Origin: Ipomoea triloba
Taxonomy: Eukaryota; Streptophyta; Magnoliopsida; Solanales; Convolvulaceae
DNA: 64,000 nt
Reading direction: 5' to 3'
Assembly: GCF_003576645.1 (NCBI RefSeq)
Contig: NC_044922.1
Span: forward strand, 20,704,282 to 20,768,281
How positions within the stretch are numbered: the first letter of the stretch is position 1; each line of letters opens with the position of its first letter. Of this stretch, positions 44,050-55,673 are shown piece by piece. Under the pieces are notes generated by a model that worked only from the letters and a program-made list of their open reading frames with translations, did no database searches and was not told the DNA's origin. Position numbers and translations under genes: made by a program.

Positions 44050-45429
44050 TTCTCCCACTTGGTGCAAGTACTAGCACAACCCTCATCAAAGAACAAAACA
44101 CACGAATCATAGTGATAAGTACTCTATTTTGCAGAGTAATATCCATTATGGTCACATGCATTTCAATTCTCTAACTTAGGCCCCTCATGAACAAACCCAA
44201 TGTTTATTCTCGGTATAACTTAAGAGATGTTTCTCAAAATATATTATGTGCACAACTGAAGAGAGAAACCATCCAAATATTTGTACAAAAGAGTACACTG
44301 TATGATCTCTAAAATCCTTAAAAGCATGCCTCAAATAGAGATCTCTTAATGTTAGCATAATGCTAACTGTATTCCGTGACTTCTAAACTTGAACACTACC
44401 TCTAACAGCTAAGAGCTCAGAGTTGACACGTCTGTCACTCCCACTCATTAAAATAGCCAAAAGATAGTTAAGTCACAGAATCATTCCAATAACTTAGAGA
44501 ACAAGCCAAAACCTCTAAGTCCATAAATTTGGAATGTTAACATACACCATAACTTCCCAAATAATCACAATATCCACTTTAACTGAATATTTATGAGTCT
44601 TACTTTTATGTCTCGCAAAATTGTCTTGAGCCTTAAATACCAAAATGGCCCAGGATCAATTTTGAAGAAACTAAAGACTCTTAAATGCTAAAGAATGACA
44701 GTGCACCACAAGTTAGATGATTTTGTTCTAATAAATTCATTAATATTGGTACAACATTTTCATAAATATGCTGCACAACCAGATGTCCAATAATTTGAAC
44801 TTATGAATTTATATGAACAAATTCAAGATTAATACTTGTGGAATCTTTTGGACTACTTATTGTTTGACATACAATCCAATTTGCATTGGGAAGTATGAAG
44901 ACAATAGTTAAATCCATAATCTTTAGTGGAGTATCTTAATGATCTTTTTCTTAATGATCACTCCCACTGTTCTTTAGCAAAATTAATGATATACATACTC
45001 ATAATTGATTTGACCAACTAATAAATGAGGATATAGTTCCCCACCATTAGTTGGGCATACTGAATAATCAATATTTGGTTCCAATAAAAGTCCAACTAAA
45101 TAATGAAGATAAAATTCCCCACCATAGTTGGATATACTAAAAAACAAAAAATACACCTTCCAAAACCAAGTTTGAATTTGGCTTAAAAGATACATTTTAT
45201 TTTTTGGAATCCAAAAGAAGTATATCATATCACGTAACTTACTATAGTTAGACCAAAGAACCAAGTAAACTTTCGTGGAAGAATTAATAAAAGTGGCTAA
45301 ATTTTGGGAAGTGACTGAATACATGTTTTGCCAATGCAAACCATGAAACTTAGAATTTATAATTGAACTAAATTTATAAATTCTAAGAAATTGTGATAAA
45401 ATCATTATCTGGGTTTAGGGATTTATTGA

Positions 45430-45985
45430 CATAAAAACTTGCCTGTGGGCTGAAGTTTTAATTCTATTAAATCCAATTAAGAAACCCTTTATGATAATGG
45501 TTTATCTCAATTATCAAATAGTCAGAAGAATCTAGAGACATAAAACTTGCCTGTGGGCTAAAGTCTTACTCAATTAGATCCAACTGAAAATTTTTATTTA
45601 TGATGAAACAATTTATCAAATGAGTTGAAGAATCAAGTGACATAAAACTTGCCTGTGGGCTAAAGTTTTAATTCAATAAGATTCATTACAACCATTATGA
45701 TAAAAATAACTTAAAAGAAATCAAGTTCCTTTTCCTTAACCCTTGTGGGCACTTCAAGAAATATGATCCCAAGTTTACATCATAAAATTAATCTTCATGA
45801 TAGAATTAGAAATTATTTACAAATAGCCATAAAGTAAATAAATTGATTTACTTCTATCATCACTGATAAAACTACTAACTACATTCCGATACATAATTGC
45901 CTGTGGGCTAAATTATGATCGTAGTATAGTATTTCATCCTAATTAATTATACAAATATAACGAAATTGCCTGTGGGCTAAATTCC
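45430..45985. repeat. CTTGCCTGTGGGCTAAAG repeats in the LARD interior
   Basis: Copies start near 45438, 45546, 45648, 45898 and 45965. The first three share flanks (ACATAAAACTTGCC and AGT(T/C)TTA) with a period of 102-108 bp; the last two lack the flanks. A second repeat, AAGGATGCTGTGGCTACTCC, occurs near 46074 and 46190. Confidence 0.88.
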
Positions 45986-47276
45986 ATCATATTAGATACA
46001 ATTAATCACAACTTATATGTCTAAAACTTTATGTGATCAGGATAAACTGCTTAATATATAATTTTAACTGATTAAGGATGCTGTGGCTACTCCCCAACCA
46101 AATTAAAATTATAAGATCACTAGACATTTATCAATTCCTTGCGTAATCTTTATGTGATCAAGATAAAGATATATATAATTTAATCTGATTAAGGATGCTG
46201 TGGCTACTCCCCAACCAAATTAAAATTATAATATCATAACTTAATAATCTTTGGAAATTGAATAAGCTGTAGTTATTCTTTAAGTAACCAAGATTGAAAC
46301 TTTAAGACTTCAGTAAATTAAAGATGCTATAGCTATTCTTTAATGAACCGAAATCAAATCACATTTGCAAGGAATACTTAAAATTTTGACAGATTATACC
46401 AAATCATGATGGGAGATTCCAAATGTATATACCCCAGGAAAGTTTGTAAAACAAAACCTCACTAAAGACCAACTCTTTAGATAATATCAGTTTAAGGAGA
46501 CTACTGGCCAAGATGTTCTTAAGTCATGGCCATAAAACTAGTATGCCTCCCTGATTCATATACACAAAATGTATAACTGTTTGGGGTATAAACAAAACTG
46601 TAGGGTATAATCCGAAATTTAATAGTTCACTTATGAATAAATCTTTAAAAAAAATGGTGAACTAAATTAACGGTCCGAATGTGCTGAAATTCAGGCACTA
46701 CCGTAACTAAAGTTTATGCATAAGTCCAACTTAATAAGGAACTAATATAATTCCAACATAAATTTATGCATTACTGAAGGCATAATAATAAAATTGCATA
46801 ATTTAAAACCAGAATATTATGCAGTGGACAAATTAATATGCATAAAATTAAGCATTAAACTCATATATTCTAAACAAATTGCGTAACTTAATGCAATTTT
46901 AATATGAGCTTCCAAAGTATAAACTTAATATTCAAACTCTAATGAGTCCAATCCAAAAGGACCCAAATTAATGAATGTATACTTTGAAATTTTAAAACTT
47001 TAAGCCCATGACAAAACGTCTTAATGCATCACACTTAATTTATGAGAAATAGACCGAATTTACAAATTCCAACAATATCTATTAATAAAAAAAAATAAAT
47101 AAATATTGTCATTTGTAAAATAAAATCTCACAAATCCAAATTGCATAATTAAACTTAATATTATGCGTTTAATGTGATTGAATGCATAAAACTATCTGAA
47201 GAGTATGAATCAACTAGATGATATGAATTTATACCAAATATTCATTATTCATACTAGCCAAATATGGGCAGAAAGA

Positions 47277-47402
47277 ACTAAAATCATAATTCGAAAACTA
47301 AATGAATTATGGTATAGAACTAAAATCATAATTCGAAAACTAAATGAATTATGGTATAAAACTAAAATCATAATTCGAAAACTAAATGAATTATGGTATA
47401 AA
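47277..47402. repeat. Three tandem 42-bp units in the LARD interior
   Basis: Units begin ACTAAAATCATAATTCG at 47277, 47319 and 47361, differing by one base. The length equals that of the four duplications in the copia element. Confidence 0.92.
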
Positions 47403-49183
47403 TGGCAATAGTCAATTGCCTAGCAAATATGTTTTTCCAAAATTACTGAATTGATTCAAAAATCACTCTTCATAACTCAATTAATAATATTATTATCATT
47501 AATGGCAAAATTGCAAATAATCCAAAAAAGCAATAAAATAGCCATAATAATATTATTAAATGGAGACTAGAATAAATGCAAAACTGTAATTAAGGGATGC
47601 CATATACTAATCTCAATTTACCACATAATAGTTAACATGACTATATTACTTTAAAATTAAAGAATTAATATTATTATTAAAGCCCTGAAAACCATTGATA
47701 AATTGAAAAACATAACCAACTTAAACAATAGTTGTAATTCTTAATGGCCAAAATAATAATTAAATTCTTAAATCCTTTATGGCTCAAAACCAGGCCAAAA
47801 CAATAATTATAGAACTTATATGCTCAAATTAGACCTATAATTCTTAATGGTCCAAGTGAGCTATAACATGGATGAAAAATGATCTGCTACTGAAATAGAC
47901 CAAACTTAATATTATTACCAACGATAAATGCCATCAATAAAATATGGTAGTTAGTAATAATTAGAACTGAATAACCATGTTATATAAACCCAAAAGGAAG
48001 CTATAATTATTAAAAAATATCAATCAATAATGGTAAGATCCATACTTTAATGACCCAAGATAGGTCCCAAATTAGCTTGTTCAAAATAGGTTTTGAAGTC
48101 CCAAAACAATAATAGGACTAAACAATATGCTCAAATTAAATGAGAAACCAAACAAGCTACTTTAATAGGCCATAATAACTTAAATTGACCTAAGGATCCA
48201 AAATTGAATGATAGGTATACAATATGAGTTAATAATGTGCTAATTTCAACCTTAACGCATGCTTTAACAAATGTATAATTCAAACAATAATAAAATATTT
48301 GACAAATATACATAGCATGCTTGAATTTGCATATTAATTAATTAACACATATAACCTTAAATAAATTGCAATGCTTTAGGCAATTTAATATAAACCTTAA
48401 TACTAAATTATCATTCAAATAGCAAATTAAGACTTAATATTTGCCCCTAATTGATGATAATTTAATAATAAATTAAGGAGGAGTTAAACTGAAAAATTTT
48501 AATATTAAAATTAAAACTTTGAACAAATTTAAAACTTAATAATTTGTCCAAAACTGAATAATAATTTTAATATTAACTTTAGGAAAAAATTCAATTGGAT
48601 ATTTGGATGATTTAATTGAAGAAGTCCAAATATGATGAAGATTATATATATAAAAAACTTAAGAGAGCCCAAAACTAAAACAGGCCCATTTTTTATATAT
48701 ATAAAGGAGCCCAGGTCTGGCCAGATTTGGGCCAGACCCGGCCCAACACCCCAAACCTCATCATCCTCTTCATCAGCAGACCTAGCGTAGCAGCCATGGA
48801 TGGAACTTGAAGTAGCAGCCATGGACGGAACTTGAAGTAGCAATATGTTATCCAATTGAATTTTATTTTATTTGTTTCTTCATGTGGAAAAACCAAATTT
48901 TCAACCCAATTAATTACAAATAATTTATTCTTGATGTGGATTTAATTCCAGCAGTCCAAAAATAAATAAATTACAATTAATTCATTCAAAAAAAAACATG
49001 CCAGATTTACTTAATTATATCATAACCAAATAGATATATGATATATCTGTATGCAAATTTTGAAGAATTAGAACGAATGTAATTGAAATCGAGATATATA
49101 CAAAACTTGATGTATATAACACTTAATATTGTTTTAGGCAAAACAATAAACCGGGCAGAGATCATAAAGGCTCTGATACCAAC

Positions 49184-49577
49184 TGTTAGACATAAATAAT
49201 CTAACTAAATAGAATAGTATACGAGAAACCTGATTCGTAGTAGCGGAAGCGGAAGCCGTATTGATCTCCAGCCACAGTTGATGCAATGCCTCATGAACGG
49301 TAGACCGTTAGCCAGATTTGTCTCATACTTGACTCAGAACCCTAGATGGTGTACTGGTGTCTACTGAGCAGTATGAGTACCGTGAACTGTATGTGCTATA
49401 TAATGCCTATCCTGTATCCCATCAATACAGATTTATATAGGCACAGTGTCTGGTTGAATACAACTACTAGTTGTTTAGTCCAACCAAACCACTTAATAAA
49501 CCTAGTTAACTTGCACCACTTAATTAAGGCCCTAATATATAATATATAATATATATATTATTAGGGAAAATCTTACA
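49184..49577 (-). repeat. LTR of LARD-like element (5')
   Basis: 394 bp, direct copy of 43656-44049. The tRNA-Met-type primer site directly adjoins its left end. Confidence 0.93.
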
Positions 49578-49582
49578 AAAGG

Positions 49583-52290
49583 TCCTGCCCCAAAGATAAT
49601 CCCTCTAATTCCGTATAGCTTGCGACAACCCAATCAATTCCCTTTCATAGGCTGAAAGCTTCAAATGTCTGTCTGCTAATTTCTTGCTATAAATAGCTAT
49701 TGGATGATCATTTTGGTGAATCACTGCACCAATACCACTGCCCGAAGCGTCACATTCATCCACAAATTGAGTGGAAAAATCTGGAAGTGGGAGGACAGGA
49801 GCTGAACATAAAGCCTGCTTGAGAGAAATAAAAGCAGCTTCGGCTTTGGAGACCACTTAAAGCTTTGTTTTTGTAAGAGATTGGTAAGAGGTCCAGCAAT
49901 GATACCATAATTCTTGATGAACCGGCTATAAAAACAAGAAAGGCTTAAGAAGCCTCTAAGAGCTGTGGTAGAACCTAGTGTAAGCCAATCGAAGACTACT
50001 TGCACTTTCGTTTCGTCGATTGACACACCTTGGCTAGATATCACATGACCCAAGTAGCTTACAAGATCTACTCCAAACGTGCATTTACTCTTCTTTAGAA
50101 AGAGTGTGAGTTAGTGTAGTAAGAGGAAAACCAAAGGCATGTGTTGGAGATGTTCTACCTAAGAAGCACTGTACACCAAAATGTCGTCAAAGAATACCAA
50201 TACAAACTTCCGCAAATAGGGACCAGAGACCTCATTCATCAAAGATTGAAATGTGGATGGTGCATTGGAAAAGCCGAAAGGCATCACCAAGAATTCGAAG
50301 TGGCCATGATGAGTTCGGAAAGCAGTCTTTTCAACATCCTCGGGGTGCATTCTAACTTGGTGATATCCGGACTGCAAATCCAATTTTGTGAAAAACTTGG
50401 AGCCATGTATTTCATCAAGCAATTCGTCAATGATAGGTATAGGGAACTTATCTTTAACTGTTCGGGCATTTAGTTCATTGTAGTCAATGCAAAACCGCCA
50501 TGGCAAATCATGTTTTCAGACTAACAAACATGGTGATGAGAATGGAGACTTGCTTGGCCGAATGATGCCGTGATGAAGCATTTCTGAACACTGCTTTTCT
50601 ACCTTATCTTTTGAGGAGCTAGGGGTAACGGTACGGTTTTTCAACCACTGGGTCTGATCCGTATTGCAAGATTATGCGATGATCACACTCCCGTGATGGT
50701 GGCAGCGCTGTAACTTCAGAAAAAATGTCACTGAAGATAACGAGCAATGCCTCTAAGACTTCTACATTTGAATTTGGCAGAGGAATGGCATGCAAAGCCA
50801 GAAAAGGGCACCATTCTTCTCCTGGCCAGGTGATGGCAGTATTGTGGTGGTAGAAAGTCATATGTAATGAGTTGAAATCCCAAGTGATAGGACCCAATTT
50901 TCTAAGACATTTTACCCCTAAAACCATCTGAAATCCAGCCAATGGGAGCATAAACAATGTAGCTGAAAAACTGTTGCTTCCCTTAGTGAAAGGGACTGCC
51001 TCACAAACCCCTAAAGCAGACAAACAATCCCAATTTGCCACTTGCACGCAAAGGTCAGTTAGTGGTGTCATTTGGAGTCCCAAGTCACGTGCTATCTCAA
51101 CATTGATGAAGTTATCTGAAATGCCTGAATCCAAGAGTGCAACGATAAAAGTGTCATCTATTTTGACCCTCACTTTCATCATATTGCTCTTTGTGACCCC
51201 AGATATAGCGTTCAAGCTAAATGCTGGGGAGTCCTTTGTGTAATCCTCTAATGCACGTGGTTCTTCATCCTTCTCTAATGTCCACAGCATAAAGAGGTGA
51301 CGGCATTTATGACTTGGAAAATATTTTTCATCATAATTGTAGCATAAGTTTTTGGCTATGCTTTCGGCCTTTTGTTCGGGTTTGAGGAATTTAAATTTGG
51401 GCTTTTGTTGGTTGAGTGATGGACGTATGGGTAATGAAACACGAACGGATGATAGAGTATTTTGTACACTGGTTTGTAGAGGTTTAGGCTTAGAAGACAA
51501 AAGGCCCAACAAGTGGCACTTGCGAGAAAGATCCCATGCTGTGTTGATTGCTTCAGTCAGTGTTGTTGGTTTGGTGCACTCCACATCTATACGGATTATC
51601 TCATCCAATCCACCGGTAAACAAATATACTCTCTAGTTGGGTTGTACTGTCCCTGCCCGAACTAACAGCGTTCGAAATTCTTTGACATACTCGTCGATAT
51701 TTTGTCCTTCTTGAAACAATTGTTTGAGTTCACCTAATGCATTAATGCTGCGTGGTGGACCGAAACTGAGACAACTCTTTCTTGAAGGCAGCCCATGAGG
51801 AAAACTGCATCAACTCCGTTTTAGAATGGTACCATAATTGCGCTTCTCTAATCATATGGTGTGAGGCAAAATGTATTCGATCTGAATCCTAAATGTTGGA
51901 ATTTCGAAAATAGGATTTACAACGTAGCAGCCATACAAGTGGATCTTCATCTCCAGAGAACAATGGAAAGTCTATTTTAGCATATCGAATGAGGGAGCGA
52001 TTATCGCCCGGTGCTTCTTGGATTACAGAATTCCCTTTTGTTTGGTGCACTGCTTTTTATTCTTCGGAGACTGGTATCTTACCCTGAGCAATCAAGAGTT
52101 GTTTCATCATTTTTCCAGGTTAGTGAGGGTAGCTGCCTGTTGGTGTTGTGTTGCAGAAAGAAAGGACACAATGGAAGAGAGATTTTCAACTTTGTCAGCA
52201 TAAGCTTCTAGGGAGCGAACTGATTGTACAGTGCTTTGAAAGCATCCTCCGTGATGATAGTGCCCATAACGCCGGCAATGAGAACCAAGT
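49583..52290 (-). pseudogene. gypsy gag, protease, RT and RNase H start
   Basis: Reading leftward: remnants of gag (52290-51624, several frames), a gag tail and aspartic protease in an open frame at 51623-50619 (LDSGISDNF active site, DSG in place of DTG), RT in 50506-50159 (LDLQSGYHQ, then FFDDILVYS with the catalytic Asp pair) and the connection to RNase H in 50053-49605 (VDECDASGSGIGAV). Stops and frame changes separate these. The gene resumes at 43650 beyond the LARD. Confidence 0.88.
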
Positions 52291-52677
52291 TGATACATTC
52301 ATGGGTTTGACTTCGTGTTACGGGCCTATGGGAACTGATGGAGAGGAAGATGAAGACTTTTTCCTACCTATGGTTGTAGTAGAAGAGTCTGAGAAATAAG
52401 GACAGAGAGTTGGTAGAAGAGAAATCTTCTTGAATGATTTTTATTCAAATTCCAACTTGTCTTTCAAACACATATTGCTGCCATATTTAAGGACTACCAA
52501 CATAATTAACTAAGGAAGAAAAGATAATTTTCAACTATAAGGAAATTATGAATAATACTAATTGAGATTAAAAAAAAAAAAGTAAAGAGAATAAATCGGA
52601 CTGCTCAAATCGAGGGTATGACTAATATTTGAGATTTGCGCCTTTTGCGATAGTATTGCTAAACAACGAATGCATCA
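52291..52677 (-). repeat. 5' LTR of the gypsy element
   Basis: 387 bp, TGATACATTC...GAATGCATCA on plus. It is intact and preserves the pre-insertion sequence of the Helitron and solo-LTR sites in its partner. Confidence 0.9.
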
Positions 52678-52838
52678 GATAGCAAGTAGCATCTTAAAGA
52701 AAAATGAGGAACTTAGAGAATTCAACAACGGTTAGTTGCAAGAGAAAACATGAGCAATCTAAATAAAAGTATAGTTGCAGCAGACTTAATTATGTATGTT
52801 ATTTAGAGTATATTCTATTGGTATAAATGTAGAATATG

Positions 52839-52870
52839 CAAATATTGATTACGTACGTAATCAATATTTG
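52839..52870. repeat. 32-bp perfect palindrome
   Basis: The arm CAAATATTGATTACGT is followed directly by its reverse complement with no spacer. It lies between the gypsy target duplication and the next LTR-like block. Confidence 0.95.
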
Positions 52871-52879
52871 TAGTTTTCG

Positions 52880-54210
52880 TCTGTCTTAGGTTCTAATAAA
52901 CACCAAAAATAGCTAGAATCAAGGGTCTAAGTTGGGGTTATTTAGGAACGTTTAGCATCCTTTTTGTGAATTATTTATGGCGTTTTTATGCTCTAATGCG
53001 TAAGTCTATTGCAAAACTCTATCTTTGGTATATTTGAGTGTTTTTATAGGTCCCGGGGATGAAAGGGCAAGGCATGAGGACTTGACGAGCAAACGAAGCG
53101 AAGAAGAAAAGCCCCGGGCAAGCTGCACACCTTTCCACGCGTGGAGAGGGGCGTGGATCAATTCCAGTGCTGATCCACGCCAGCCTCCACGCGTAGAGCT
53201 ATGCGTGGACAAGAGAGGCAGAATCATTTAATGAGATCGGCAATTTTGGGGAAGCTATTTAAAGGCTTAGTTTGGAAATTTCAGATGAGTTAGACATTTT
53301 TTTCAGATCAAAATTTTAGATTAGACTTTTACTTTCAAAGCATTGTAGAGAGAAGTTAGAGGAAACCTAGAGATTTTCATCCTTTGATCCAAGTTTGAAG
53401 AAGCAATTTACATTGAAGATTTTAATCGAATTCTCCTAGGTAATCTACATTTCTACTCTTATTTCTATTTCAACTTGGATTGCAATTTCAATTCCTTGCA
53501 TGGATTTAGATTTGATGATTTCAATTCTTAGAATGAGTAGCTAATTTCTTCATAGGATTGAATTGTGCAAAGTTGTGATGCTAAGTGTTGATCTCTAATT
53601 CTCAATTGTGGAGTTGATTTACTCTAATTGGAATTCTTATTCTTGTTTCATGATTGTTTTATTGATTGAATTCTAAAAGTGTTGGCCAATCTCTTGAATG
53701 ATTAAGGCCCTAACCTAAGCATGTTTGTGATTAGTGTTGAGGCAAGCTCCTTTCAATCATGGATTCCTATGCAGATATAAGTTTAGGTTAGTAGGGAGGT
53801 GTGCTAAGTGTTTGGTGAAATACCCCTAGGCCTCTTGTTTTCCTAATAAGCACTCCAATGCTAGGGAGCCTTAGTACACTATTTGCGAAAAGGAACCAAG
53901 CTCAAACACCCTTTAATAACCAATTTGGTAAATCTCTCTTGCAATAGTTACACAATGATGCATCACAACCAAGCACAATTTATTCCCTAGTTTCTCTCAT
54001 TTGATTTGGTTCATTACTTGCTTGCTTTAGTGATAGACTTTCTCAAACAATTGATTTTTTACTTTGTGCAAATGACGTACTCTCTTGACCGCTAAGTAAC
54101 CTTTCACTTTGCCTCCTTTGAGACACGATACTCGGGGAGTCAAACTCTTCGCTTTAACCTCTTATTCCATCTTTCCACCTCCGCTAAAACTACATCTTTC
54201 AGGTGCTTCA
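52880..54210 (+). mobile_element. LTR-like block, probable solo or truncated LTR
   Basis: It has the same arrangement as the other Athila-like LTRs in the window: GC palindromes (53136-53212), CTATTTAAAGG (53256-53266), a long non-coding stretch and ACTCGGGGAGTCAAACTCTTC near the end (54131-54151). I could not find its target duplication, so the limits are approximate. No gene inside. Confidence 0.6.
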
Positions 54211-54235
54211 AGGAAGTATCCAATATCAATATAAA

Positions 54236-54502
54236 GGGAAAATTGTAATTTTTGCCCATCCATAATATGCCAATTATCAATGTCACCCCTGAATTATTAT
54301 TGGTGTAAATGTTGCCCCTCAATTTTCAAAAGCGGTACATATATTGCCCCTCTCGTAACGAAGGACGGGTAATATTTACACCACAGGAAGGGCAATATAT
54401 GTACCGTTTTTTAAAATTGAGGGGCAATATTTACATCACAATAATTCAGGGGTGACATTGATAATTGACATACTATGAAGGGGCATAAATTACAATTTTC
54501 CC
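54236..54502. mobile_element. Fold-back MITE, 267 bp
   Basis: Almost the whole element is an inverted repeat with arms of about 120 bp (GGGAAAATTGTAATTT...AAATTACAATTTTCCC ends). A 9-bp duplication CAATATAAA flanks it (54227-54235 and 54503-54511), as in Mutator-derived MITEs. Confidence 0.92.
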
Positions 54503-54511
54503 CAATATAAA

Positions 54512-55490
54512 TCATTGTTCCGCAATTTAAAAAAAAAAACTTATTGATTTCATATTTCACATGTTCCAGTGAGATTAGTTTTCCTATTCTAGGTTTCCAT
54601 ATTTTAATTTGGTTTAGAATATATTGACTTAAATATTTGGAACTATATTGATTTAAATTTACATGATTCTAAAACTTAGGTATATAATTAGCAAAGTAAT
54701 AAATTTATATTTTGTATAATTGATAGTTACTGATTTTTTTGTTAAATTATAATCCATATCTATATACATTTTTTTTTTATATTTCTTTTAGCAGAAAAAT
54801 ATGACGAAATTCCTAAAAATTATTTACAACGCAGAAATTTATTTTCCGCAGATGTTAAGAGTACCAATTAGTGTTTTAGATAGAGTTCTATAACTTTGAG
54901 CTAATTGGCTACTTATCATTGTCAAATCGTTCTTATCCCTTTGAAAGAACGTTTAAGACTTTATAATCTCTCTACATGCAGACCTTGATATTCTCCCTGT
55001 GTTTTTCTATAGCAATATTCCTTTGTTGATGTTCAGATGTAGGTAGATCTATAAACAAATGAGTTAAGGTTTCCTGTTAATGAGGTAAAACTATGTTTGA
55101 TAGTAGACTATAAGTAAAACATATCTGATACTATAAAATCTTTCTCCATAGCCAGGGAAGATGAAATACGTTAACGGAAACATATTAGTGCTAGAAGGTC
55201 TCAAGATGCTATGGAACGGCTTTGCGATGCTGAAATGAGGGAATTAAAAGCAGATTGTAGGTAGTGTTGGTATTACGGAGCATGGACTCAGGTGTCTGGT
55301 GAATTTCTTTGGCTTTTTTTCCATTTCTGTTGTGAGAGAGAGAGTTTTAGAGAGAAGAGCAAGGAAGACGACAGGAAAATGGGAGAAGGGAATTGGGTTG
55401 AAACGGGTGGGTTATTTATTCATAGTTGGGCAAAGGGAGGTTTTTAGGCTGAAGATGGAGTTGGGCTTTGGTTTTTTTCTTACACAACCC

Positions 55491-55533
<43 letters not shown>

Positions 55534-55673
55534 TAGTGATCAAATGAGTCTTATTTATTATATGGTCCGTATAGATAATTTTGGATCCTTTAATAGCTAA
55601 GATCAATGGAGTACATTAAACGATTGTTTTTAATTTCTCCCCCTTTTTTGACCGATAATTGAGTGATGTTTAT
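54512..55673. other. AT-rich spacer, no gene; (TA)n at 55493-55532
   Basis: I see no protein-like frame. A TA tract at 55493-55532 is followed by ACTAGTGATCAAATGAGTC and related sequence that recalls (AT)n-flanked elements, but no second end is clear. Confidence 0.45.

Larger units (their letters stand above)
43656..49577 (-). mobile_element. LARD-like copia-type element, apparently recent insertion
   Basis: LTRs 43656-44049 and 49184-49577 are both 394 bp, TGTTAGAC...TCTTACA, and look identical. The target duplication AAAGG lies at 43651-43655 and 49578-49582. On the minus strand TTGGTATCAGAGCC follows the 5' LTR (49169-49182), the initiator tRNA-Met site of copia elements, and AAGTGGGAGAATG precedes the 3' LTR. 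The 5.1-kb interior has no frame resembling gag or pol and is AT-rich with many stops, so mobility would depend on other elements. It splits the gypsy RNase H region. Confidence 0.94.
37149..52677 (-). mobile_element. Ty3/gypsy chromovirus-like element, expanded by nested insertions
   Basis: The 5' LTR is 52291-52677. The 3' LTR is split into 37149-37178, 38462-38698 and 41916-42047. Ends are TGATACATTC...GAATGCATCA. The target duplication GATAG is present at 37144-37148 and 52678-52682. Subtracting a solo LTR, a Helitron and a LARD leaves about 5.1 kb, normal for this group. Gag, protease, RT, RNase H, integrase and a C-terminal chromodomain-like region run in the expected order on the minus strand, all broken. 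The pol frame overlaps the 3' LTR, which is seen in some chromoviruses. Confidence 0.93.

Noticed and set aside
44983..45405. 140-codon minus-strand frame in the LARD
   Set aside because: AT-rich, Phe/Tyr/Ile-rich composition with no gag or pol motif; expected by chance in this DNA.
53006..53231. Pair of overlapping 70-codon frames
   Set aside because: They cover the GC palindromes of an LTR on both strands, so the openness reflects composition.
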